Assembly: GCA_000431075.1 (NCBI GenBank)
Contig: HF986915.1
Coordinates: 71,657 to 110,570, forward strand
Length of the DNA: 38,914 nt
Source of the DNA: Firmicutes bacterium CAG:555
Lineage (GTDB): Bacteria > Bacillota > Clostridia > Oscillospirales > Oscillospiraceae
Direction: 5' to 3'
Both the position numbers and the translations under genes were made by a program. Below are positions 1 through 6,155 of this stretch, piece after piece. The stretch's first letter is position 1, and every line of letters begins with the position of its first letter. The notes below the pieces were generated by a model. The model was not told the origin of the DNA. It saw nothing but the letters and a program-made list of their open reading frames with translations, and made no database searches.

Positions 1-30
1 AAAAACCCCGTACGACAGTGCGGGATTTTT
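1..30 (+). terminator. Terminator of a gene left of the window
   Basis: A 7-bp GC-rich stem (CCCGTAC with GTGCGGG, one G-U pair, loop GACA) is flanked by A5 and T5, with a further T-rich run after it. The A/T flanks make it a plausible terminator in both directions. The gene it serves on the plus strand is outside the window. Confidence 0.6.
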
Positions 31-100
31 ACTTTTTCACTCTTCTATCTGTCCATTTTTCTTGACAAGTTCCGGTGTTCGGTAGGAGAGAGCGCCCGCA

Positions 101-135
101 AAAAAGCCTGTGGTCACGCATGACCACAGGCTTTT
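101..135 (-). terminator. Terminator of the TetR-linked ene-reductase
   Basis: A perfect 15-bp stem (AAAAGCCTGTGGTCA and its complement, loop CGCA) lies 12 bp beyond the stop codon of the minus-strand reductase. Read on the minus strand it is followed by six T residues, the standard intrinsic terminator layout. Confidence 0.85.
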
Positions 136-146
136 ACTTGTTTAAA

Positions 147-2219
147 CTATATCTTCATGCAGACAGCCCATGCACGCCAGATGACGGTACGCAGGTTGCC
201 GATGGCGACACAGTCGCCGACACGGTAGGCCTTCTTGTTGTCCTTGCCGCCGACGGGGGTGGGAACAAAGCCGATGCCGTTGACGACGCTGTCACACTCG
301 ACGAAGGTCGTCTCGCCGGTCTGAACATTCTTGACGGTGCAGCCCTTGTCGGTTATCTCGGTGACGGTGGAGTGCAGGTAAACGGGGACCTTGTGGTACT
401 CCATTGCGTCACGCAGATACGAGGTGTTTGCAAGGCAGGTGGCCTGAGCGGCGACGAGGTCGCCGGCGTACTCGACGATTATCGGGTGCTTGCCGTAGTT
501 GAGCAGCATGTCGTATGCAGCCTCGCAGGAGGACTGGCCGCCGCCGATAAACAGCACCTTATCGCCGACATCGACCTTGTCCCTGAGCACCTGAGTAAAG
601 GTGAGGGTCTTTTCGAAGCCCTTGATGGAGGGCATGGTTCTGGGAACGGAACCGCTTGCGACGATTATCTCGTCAAAGCCGTGCAGAGTGCCGAGGTCGT
701 TGACCTCGGTGTTGAGACGGACATCGATGCCTTCCTTTTCTATCTCGTTGAGGTACCAGCGGATGAGCTCCTTGTCGTTTTCCTTAAAGGTCATTGCCGA
801 TGCGGTGAGGAACAGACCGCCGAGCTCGCCGCTCTTTTCAAAGATGGTGGGGATGTGGCCACGCTGCTTGAGCACGAGAGCACACTCCATGCCGCCGATG
901 CCGCCGCCTATGATGGCGACCTTCTTGGGGTTCTTTGTGGGCACTATCTTGTAGCGGTTATGCTGCATGGTCGTGGGGTTCAGGGCGCAGCGTGCAAGAT
1001 GCAGCGAGTCGCCCAGATGCTGCACATTCGGAGTGCCGGCATACTTCGCCATGTTGAAGCAGCCGTTGTGGCAGCGGATGCAGGGCTTGATCTCGTCCTC
1101 ACGGCCTTCCTTGATCTTGTGTATCCAGTCGTGGTCGACAAGATTCTGACGAGCGATGGCAACTGCATCGAGCTTGCCTGCCTCGATCTCCTCGGCTGCC
1201 TTGACCGGATCCATGCGGCCTGCGCAGACGACGGGCTTGTCGGTGAACTTCTTGATGTGCTCGACATACTCGAGGTTGCAGTTGTCGGGCATGTACTGAG
1301 GCGGATGTGCCCAGTACCATGCATCGTAGGTGCCGTTGTCGCAGTTGAACATATCGTAGCCTGCGTCGGAAAGGTACTTTATCGCTCTTTCGGACTCCTC
1401 CATATCACGGCCGAACTCCTTGAAGTCGGTCTCGTAAGGCATTGCGCCCTTGCCCCAGTCCTTGGTCTTGGAGACAACGGAGTAGCGCAGCGAAACGGGA
1501 AAGTCATTGCCGCAGGCAGCCTTTATCGCCTGAACTATCTCAACGGGGAAGCGGTAGCGATTTTCAAAGCTGCCGCCGTACTCATCGGTGCGGTAGTTCA
1601 TGTTGGAAATGGTGAACTGGTCGAGCAGATAGCCCTCGTGGACTGCGTGGATCTCAACGCCATCGACACCGGCATCCATGAGCTTCTTTGCGGTCTTTGC
1701 AAATGCGTCGACCTGGTCGTGGATCTCCTGTATGGTCATCGGGCGGGACTTGATCTCCTCGTACCAGCGGTTGGGGGTCGCAGAAGCGGAAGCGGTTATG
1801 TAGTCAAGGTCTGCGATCGGGCTTGCGATCTTGCCGAGAAGCGGGTTTTTAAGCAGCATTACCATGGGCTTTGTGATAGCCATGGAGCGGCCCATACCTG
1901 CGGCCAGCTGGATAAACAGCTTCGAGCCGGTCTTGTGGAACTCCTTCATGTAAACTTCAAGATCCTTGAACATCTTGTCGTTCTGATACAGCCAGCGACC
2001 GAGAATGGGATCCTTGATGCACTGCATGCCGGGCAGGATGAGACCCACACCGTCCTGCGCACGGTTGAGCAGGAAATATGCGGCCTCCTTGTCGAGGTGG
2101 CTCGGCTCCATCCAGCCGAACAGAGATGTGCCGCCCATCGAGCACTGGACGATGCGGTTGGGGATCTCCACATTGCAGATCTTCCAGGGCGTGAACAGGG
2201 CATTGTACTTTTGATTCAT
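147..2219 (-). CDS. 2-enoate reductase-type NADH:flavin oxidoreductase (FMN/FAD/4Fe-4S), TetR-linked
   Basis: This 690-residue protein has the architecture of 2-enoate reductase, 2,4-dienoyl-CoA reductase and the bile-acid enzymes BaiCD/BaiH. An old-yellow-enzyme TIM barrel spans residues about 1-375, with HAVHEGYLLDQF followed by RTDEYGGSFENRYRF. A Cys cluster, CIRCHNGC plus a later Cys near ARC, fits a 4Fe-4S cluster. An FAD/NAD(P)-binding half follows, with AIIGGGIGGMECAL at about 435 and a second GGGQSS motif at about 560. Family knowledge predicts NADH-dependent reduction of an activated C=C bond in an anaerobe's cytoplasm; the substrate cannot be read from sequence. The start has AAGGAGC about 6 nt upstream. 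The gene lies downstream of a tetR-type gene on the same strand, with a TetR-like operator just before it. Its paralogue is at 8455. Flavonoid, cinnamate or steroid-like substrates are possible but unproven. Confidence 0.9.
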   Translation of the reverse strand: MNQKYNALFTPWKICNVEIPNRIVQCSMGGTSLFGWMEPSHLDKEAAYFLLNRAQDGVGLILPGMQCIKDPILGRWLYQNDKMFKDLEVYMKEFHKTGSKLFIQLAAGMGRSMAITKPMVMLLKNPLLGKIASPIADLDYITASASATPNRWYEEIKSRPMTIQEIHDQVDAFAKTAKKLMDAGVDGVEIHAVHEGYLLDQFTISNMNYRTDEYGGSFENRYRFPVEIVQAIKAACGNDFPVSLRYSVVSKTKDWGKGAMPYETDFKEFGRDMEESERAIKYLSDAGYDMFNCDNGTYDAWYWAHPPQYMPDNCNLEYVEHIKKFTDKPVVCAGRMDPVKAAEEIEAGKLDAVAIARQNLVDHDWIHKIKEGREDEIKPCIRCHNGCFNMAKYAGTPNVQHLGDSLHLARCALNPTTMQHNRYKIVPTKNPKKVAIIGGGIGGMECALVLKQRGHIPTIFEKSGELGGLFLTASAMTFKENDKELIRWYLNEIEKEGIDVRLNTEVNDLGTLHGFDEIIVASGSVPRTMPSIKGFEKTLTFTQVLRDKVDVGDKVLFIGGGQSSCEAAYDMLLNYGKHPIIVEYAGDLVAAQATCLANTSYLRDAMEYHKVPVYLHSTVTEITDKGCTVKNVQTGETTFVECDSVVNGIGFVPTPVGGKDNKKAYRVGDCVAIGNLRTVIWRAWAVCMKI

Positions 2220-2250
2220 GTTTTGCTCCTTCCTTTATTTGACCATTACA

Positions 2251-2281
2251 CCATAAATGTCAGTCTGTATGACATTTATGG
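2251..2281. promoter_or_regulatory. Inverted-repeat operator before the ene-reductase
   Basis: The 12-bp arms CCATAAATGTCA and TGACATTTATGG are perfectly complementary around a 7-nt centre (GTCTGTA). The core ATGTCA-N7-TGACAT recurs at 2982-3000 before the TetR-type gene, so this is most likely that regulator's site. It lies about 32 bp upstream of the reductase start codon. No convincing -35/-10 pair was fixed for this promoter. Confidence 0.75.
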
Positions 2282-2292
2282 CTGTTAAACGG

Positions 2293-2315
2293 CGGAGCTT
2301 CCACAGGCAGCTCCG
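2293..2315 (-). terminator. Weak hairpin after the TetR-type gene
   Basis: A 7-bp stem (CGGAGCT/AGCTCCG, 9-nt loop) follows the tetR-type stop codon on the minus strand. It is followed only by GCCGTTT, so termination would be partial and read-through into the reductase is possible. Confidence 0.35.
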
Positions 2316-2326
2316 GAACCCGTTAT

Positions 2327-2962
2327 TTATAAATTTTTTGCCGCAAACTGCTGCGTGAACATGTCGCACATGGCACGCAGACGCAGGTGCGCATCTATCT
2401 CGTTTGCACTTGGCACGCCGATGGTCAGGCGCTGCATCATGCCGAGTATAGAGTCGTACGCATTATAATAAAGCTGCCTGATATCCGCCTTCGGGTCTAC
2501 CGTGCCGTCTTTGAGCCCCTTCTCAATGGCGACGGAAAGGGGACCGGAGTGCTCCTCAAAGCGCTCGGGCGGGCGATTTATCACCCTTTCGTTTTTTCCG
2601 GCGCTGTACAGGGCAGTCTCGGCATCAAGCGAAAATCTTATGCCCTCGGGGTCGATAAACAAAATATTTGCATAGCTGTTGAGGATAATTGATATCTGCT
2701 CTATGCCGCTGAGATCTCTGTAGTCATGCATACTGAGCTCACGGCTAATGTGCTCCTTCGTGCGGTTCCAATAGCAGAAGGCGGCAGCGATGACGATATC
2801 GCTCTTTGCCTCAAAATACCTGTAGACCGAGCGCTCCGTGAGCCCAGCCGCCTTGGCGATATCCGCCACCTTGGTATTTGCAATGCCGTTTTTTGTAAAG
2901 CAGTCAAGCGCTTTTTCGGAAACGAGCTGAATGTTCTTAGCTCTGACTTCTTCAAGAGACAT
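2327..2962 (-). CDS. TetR/AcrR-family transcriptional regulator
   Basis: This 211-residue protein has the usual TetR size and layout. Residues about 12-55 form the N-terminal helix-turn-helix, with FTKNGIANTKVADIAKAAGL followed by TERSVYRYFEAKSDI. The rest is a ligand-binding helical domain too variable to assign. The family generally represses nearby genes until a small molecule binds. An identical inverted-repeat core occurs just after this gene's own -10 (2982-3000) and before the downstream ene-reductase (2251-2281). That supports autoregulation plus control of the reductase. The inducer may be the reductase's substrate, which is inference. The start has GGAGT 7 nt upstream. Confidence 0.9.
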   Translation of the reverse strand: MSLEEVRAKNIQLVSEKALDCFTKNGIANTKVADIAKAAGLTERSVYRYFEAKSDIVIAAAFCYWNRTKEHISRELSMHDYRDLSGIEQISIILNSYANILFIDPEGIRFSLDAETALYSAGKNERVINRPPERFEEHSGPLSVAIEKGLKDGTVDPKADIRQLYYNAYDSILGMMQRLTIGVPSANEIDAHLRLRAMCDMFTQQFAAKNL

Positions 2963-2981
2963 GTGTTAACTCCAAATGAAA

Positions 2982-3000
2982 ATGTCATATTAACTGACAT
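2982..3000. promoter_or_regulatory. TetR-type operator at the regulator's own promoter
   Basis: ATGTCA-TATTAAC-TGACAT is a 6-bp inverted repeat with 7-nt spacing, the same arms and spacing as the core of the site at 2251-2281. It sits just downstream of the -10 on the minus strand, over the expected transcription start, where a bound repressor would block initiation. Confidence 0.75.
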
Positions 3001-3005
3001 GTAGC

Positions 3006-3034
3006 ATTATACACTTAATTTAGCTTTTTCGCAA
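3006..3034 (-). promoter_or_regulatory. Promoter of the TetR-type regulator
   Basis: Read on the minus strand, TTGCGA is followed after 17 nt by TATAAT. The predicted start falls in the operator at 2982-3000. Confidence 0.75.
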
Positions 3035-3071
3035 GGAAAATAATTATTTTTTTCACATTATTTTTTCCTTT

Positions 3072-3099
3072 TTGCATTTTTGCTCTCGGCAGCTATAAT
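3072..3099 (+). promoter_or_regulatory. Promoter leading directly into a hairpin
   Basis: TTGCAT and TATAAT are separated by 16 nt. Transcription would start near 3106, inside the left arm of the hairpin at 3102-3143, so most transcripts should stop after a few dozen nucleotides. A second promoter at 3228-3256 lies closer to the next gene. Confidence 0.5.
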
Positions 3100-3101
3100 A
3101 T

Positions 3102-3143
3102 ACACCAAGACCTCGTGGTAATATTATCACGAGGTCTTGGTGT
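3102..3143. terminator. Long bidirectional terminator hairpin
   Basis: A perfect 16-bp stem (ACACCAAGACCTCGTG and its complement) can extend by a few A-T/G-U pairs around an AT-rich loop. It is followed by TTTATTATTT. The divergent tetR-type gene starts away from it and no plus-strand gene ends just before it, so it has no obvious gene to terminate. Confidence 0.7.
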
Positions 3144-3227
3144 TTTATTATTTAGTGTTTGCCGCAAAAAATGTATGGAAGTATATAAAATCAAGATGCA
3201 AATCATGCGAATTTTGCGGTCAGACGA

Positions 3228-3256
3228 TTGCTTTAACCCCGAAGGACTGGTAAAAT
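3228..3256 (+). promoter_or_regulatory. Promoter of the TfoX-N/two-component operon
   Basis: TTGCTT and TAAAAT are separated by 17 nt, with the predicted start near 3263 and a leader of about 29 nt before the ATG at 3292. This is the nearest good promoter for the TfoX-N, response regulator and kinase genes. The rest of the 2963-3291 spacer holds only the sites listed. Confidence 0.6.
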
Positions 3257-3291
3257 GTAAGTGTCAAAGCGGTTAAGGGCAAGGAGACACC

Positions 3292-3615
3292 ATGGCATCA
3301 AACAGAGATTTTTTGGACTTCGTTTTGGAGCAGTTATCGGAGCTTGACGGGATAAGCTATCGGGCGATGATGGGAGAATTTATAATCTACTACAAGGGCA
3401 GGATACCCGGCGGGATATACGACGACCGCCTGCTCGTTAAGCCCGTGAAGGCTGCGATAGAGTATATGCCGGAGGCTTCATTCGAGCTTCCGTATGACGG
3501 CGGCAGCAAGATGCTGCTCGTCACGGAGCTTGATGACAAGGATTTTCTTGCGGGGCTTTTTAACGCCATGTACGATGAGCTGCCGGAGCCAAAAAAGAAG
3601 AAGCAGAGGAGATAA
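3292..3615 (+). CDS. TfoX N-terminal-domain protein
   Basis: This 107-residue protein matches the TfoX-N fold, with MASNRDFLDFVLEQLSELDG, then YRAMMGEFIIYYKGRIPGGI and DDRLLVKPVKAA. It lacks the C-terminal helical domain of full TfoX/Sxy. The C-terminus is strongly basic (KKKKQRR). In enterobacteria TfoX/Sxy acts with CRP in competence, but free-standing TfoX-N proteins in Firmicutes have no settled role. AAGGAG lies 6 nt before the start. The stop codon is one base before the response regulator start, so the genes are almost certainly co-transcribed and may be translationally coupled. A role in signalling here is inference from position only. Confidence 0.85.
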   Translation: MASNRDFLDFVLEQLSELDGISYRAMMGEFIIYYKGRIPGGIYDDRLLVKPVKAAIEYMPEASFELPYDGGSKMLLVTELDDKDFLAGLFNAMYDELPEPKKKKQRR

Positions 3616-3616
3616 G

Positions 3617-4288
3617 ATGTACAAGCTTTTGATAATCGAGGACGACGAGGGCATAGCGCAGGGCATAGCAGCCTGCGCCCAAAGCTGGGGCATGCAGCCG
3701 CAGTGCGTGCGGGATTTCCGCAATGTCATGGCGGAGTTTGCCGAGTTTGAGCCGCACCTTGTGCTGCTGGATATCTCGCTGCCGTTCATGAGCGGCTACT
3801 ACTGGTGTCAGGAGATACGCACAGTAAGCTCCGTGCCCGTCATTTTCATATCCTCGGCCGCCGACAACATGAACATCATCATGGCCATGAACATGGGAGC
3901 CGATGATTTTATAGCCAAGCCCTTTGACCAGAGCGTGCTCATCGCAAAGATTCAGGCGATACTCCGTCGAGCCTACGATTTCGGGGCATCGGCACCCGTG
4001 CTTGAGCACATGGGAGCGCTTCTTAACACCGGCGACAACAGCCTGAGCTACAACGGCGAGCGGGTGGAGCTGTCGAAAAACGAGTACCGCATCCTACTCA
4101 CGCTCATGCAGAACAAGGGCAAGGTCGTCAGCCGTGAAAAGCTCATGGAGGCACTGTGGGAAACGAACAGCTTCGTTGACGAAAACACGCTGACGGTGAA
4201 TGTCGGCAGGCTGCGAAAAAAGTTGGATGCTGCGGGACTTAAGGATTTTATCGGCACAAAATTCGGCGTGGGCTATATAGTCGGGTGA
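3617..4288 (+). CDS. OmpR-family response regulator (BceR-like)
   Basis: This 223-residue protein has a receiver domain (residues 1-115) with acidic pocket EDD at 8-10, the expected phosphoacceptor Asp52 in LVLLDISLP, and the conserved Lys in ADDFIAKPFD. The C-terminal winged helix (about 130-223) carries LSKNEYRILLTLMQNKGKVVSREKL in two stretches and ends in the usual RRKLDAAG...GVGYIVG form. The start at 3617 is chosen because it begins the receiver domain; the frame is open further upstream, but that part overlaps the TfoX-N gene. The kinase follows after 4 bp. With the ABC transporter downstream, this resembles BceR-type regulators of peptide-antibiotic detoxification. Its likely target is the promoter at about 5285-5359. 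Confidence 0.92.
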   Translation: MYKLLIIEDDEGIAQGIAACAQSWGMQPQCVRDFRNVMAEFAEFEPHLVLLDISLPFMSGYYWCQEIRTVSSVPVIFISSAADNMNIIMAMNMGADDFIAKPFDQSVLIAKIQAILRRAYDFGASAPVLEHMGALLNTGDNSLSYNGERVELSKNEYRILLTLMQNKGKVVSREKLMEALWETNSFVDENTLTVNVGRLRKKLDAAGLKDFIGTKFGVGYIVG

Positions 4289-4292
4289 GCGC

Positions 4293-5282
4293 ATGAGATA
4301 TTTTGCATCATATGTAAAACAGCATATACCTGCACTTTTGGCGTTTGTTTTGTGCGCTGCGCTTTATGCGGTGACATTCGTATTCTACCGCTTTCCACTC
4401 AAGGCGGTCATATACCCTACGGCGCTGTGCTTGGTGCTGCTGCTGACCTTCGCTGCGGCGGATATCGCAAGGACGAAGAAAAAGCACACCGAGCTTGAGC
4501 GGATAAAGGGCTTTGATGCAAAGCTTGCCGACACCTTCCCCGAAGCCGGAGGCATCATTGAGCGTGACTATCAGGAGATAATCCGCCTTATGCGTGAGCA
4601 GCACGAGGCAGCCGAGCAGAAGTATGAGCAAAACCTGCGTGAGACGATGGATTACTACACCGTGTGGGTGCATCAGATAAAAACGCCGATAGCATCCATG
4701 CGCCTTGCGCTGCAGAATATCGATACCGCCCAGTCGCGGCAGCTCCAATCCGAGCTCGGGCGCATAGAGCGCTATGTCGAGATGGTGCTGACATTCTTGC
4801 GTCTCGGCTCTGACTCGACCGATTATGTCATAAAAGAGCACGAGCTTGATGATATAGTCATGGGAGCGGTCAAAAAGCTTGCGGGCGACTTCATAAATAA
4901 GCGCATCAAGCTTGAGTACACCGAGCTCAATGCGGCGGTGCTCACGGACGAAAAGTGGCTGGCATTCGTCATCGAGCAGGTGCTGTCCAACGCCCTTAAA
5001 TACACGCCCGAGGGCACGGTGTCCGTGTACCTCGAGCGCCCCAAGACCCTGTGCATCCGTGACACCGGCATCGGCATTGCGCCCGAGGATCTGCCAAGGG
5101 TGTTTGAAAACGGCTACACCGGCTATAACGGCCGCAGCGACAAGAAGGCCAGCGGCATCGGCCTGTACCTATGCAGGCGCATATGCAATAAGCTCGGTCA
5201 CACGATAAGTGCCGAATCAAAAGCGGGCGAGGGGACGGTCATACGCATCGGCCTTGACAAGAAAAAGCTTGAGATCGAATGA
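4293..5282 (+). CDS. Sensor histidine kinase (BceS-like, intramembrane-sensing)
   Basis: This 329-residue kinase has two closely spaced membrane helices (about 11-32 and 38-57) with almost no extracellular loop, typical of intramembrane-sensing kinases that rely on a partner ABC transporter. The phosphoacceptor is His127 in YTVWVHQIKTPI. The ATPase domain shows the N box (EQVLSNALKYTPEG), G1 (DTGIGI) and G2 (GIGLYL). In the BceRS-BceAB family the transporter detects a cell-wall-targeting peptide and triggers the kinase; the adjacent ABC genes fit that. The specific antibiotic cannot be read from sequence. Confidence 0.92.
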   Translation: MRYFASYVKQHIPALLAFVLCAALYAVTFVFYRFPLKAVIYPTALCLVLLLTFAAADIARTKKKHTELERIKGFDAKLADTFPEAGGIIERDYQEIIRLMREQHEAAEQKYEQNLRETMDYYTVWVHQIKTPIASMRLALQNIDTAQSRQLQSELGRIERYVEMVLTFLRLGSDSTDYVIKEHELDDIVMGAVKKLAGDFINKRIKLEYTELNAAVLTDEKWLAFVIEQVLSNALKYTPEGTVSVYLERPKTLCIRDTGIGIAPEDLPRVFENGYTGYNGRSDKKASGIGLYLCRRICNKLGHTISAESKAGEGTVIRIGLDKKKLEIE

Positions 5283-5284
5283 TT

Positions 5285-5359
5285 GTGACAAAAGCGTAAG
5301 ATTTGAAAGGGAAATTGTAAGCTTATTCGATGGAGCTGCGGTTTCCCTTTTGCTATACT
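5285..5359 (+). promoter_or_regulatory. Probable response-regulator-dependent promoter of the ABC genes
   Basis: A good -10 (TATACT, 5354-5359) lacks a recognisable -35 (TGGAGC at the expected place). Upstream, GTAAG occurs at 5296-5300 and again at 5317-5321, a 21-bp repeat spacing or two helical turns, as expected for a tandem OmpR-type site. This arrangement suggests activation by the neighbouring response regulator. Confidence 0.5.
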
Positions 5360-5390
5360 ATTATCAGAAACTCAAACGGAGGTTTTTGAA

Positions 5391-6155
5391 ATGAGCTTAC
5401 TCGAAGTAAAAGGGATCAGGAAGATCTACAAAACACGCTTTGGCTCGAATTCGGTCGAAGCTTTGAAGAATGTCAATTTCAGCGTCGAGGAGGGCGAGTA
5501 TATCGCCATCATGGGCGAGTCCGGCTCGGGCAAAACGACGCTTTTGAATATCCTTGCGGCGCTTGACAAGCCCACGGCGGGCTCGGTGCTGCTCGACGGT
5601 AAGGAGCTTGCAAATATCAAGGAGTCGGCGGTTGCGCAGTTTCGGCGTGACAACCTCGGCTTCGTGTTCCAGGAGTTTAACCTGCTTGACAACTTCACCG
5701 TTGAGGACAACATCTTTCTGCCGCTGGTGCTGGCGGACAAGACCTATGACGAGATGCACAGCCGCATCGTTCCCATCGCAAAGGAGCTCGGCATCGCAGA
5801 GCTTCTAAAGAAGTACCCCTATGAGATATCCGGCGGTCAGAAGCAGCGTGCCGCCGTTGCAAGGGCGCTTATCACCAATCCCCGCCTCATCCTGGCCGAT
5901 GAGCCGACCGGTGCGCTCGACTCCAAGGCGACCGACGAGCTGCTCAGGCTCTTCGGCGAAATTAACCGCTCCGGCCAGACCATCCTCATGGTCACGCACT
6001 CTGTCAAGGCCGCAAGCCACGCCTCCCGTGTGCTGTTCATAAAGGACGGCGAGGTGTTCCACCAGATCTACCGTGGCGAAAGCAGCGATGAGCAGCTTTA
6101 TCAGAAGATATCCGACACCCTTACTATGCTGGCGACAGGCGGTGAGCAGGCATGA
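5391..6155 (+). CDS. ABC transporter ATP-binding protein (BceA-like)
   Basis: This 254-residue ATPase of the MacB/LolD/BceA class has Walker A GESGSGKTT at 42-50, a Q-loop near FVFQEFNLLD, signature SGGQKQR, Walker B LILADEPTGALD and the switch His in MVTHSV. GGAGG lies 8 nt before the ATG. The stop overlaps the permease start by 4 bp (ATGA). Family members energise removal or release of cell-wall-active peptides at the membrane and signal to a partner kinase, consistent with the kinase and regulator just upstream. Confidence 0.93.
   Translation: MSLLEVKGIRKIYKTRFGSNSVEALKNVNFSVEEGEYIAIMGESGSGKTTLLNILAALDKPTAGSVLLDGKELANIKESAVAQFRRDNLGFVFQEFNLLDNFTVEDNIFLPLVLADKTYDEMHSRIVPIAKELGIAELLKKYPYEISGGQKQRAAVARALITNPRLILADEPTGALDSKATDELLRLFGEINRSGQTILMVTHSVKAASHASRVLFIKDGEVFHQIYRGESSDEQLYQKISDTLTMLATGGEQA

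Noticed and set aside
75..2288. Long plus-strand open frame (737 codons) across the first ene-reductase
   Set aside because: It lies opposite a recognisable enzyme in full and has the Leu/Val/Ala/Asp-rich make-up of an antisense shadow, with no family motif.
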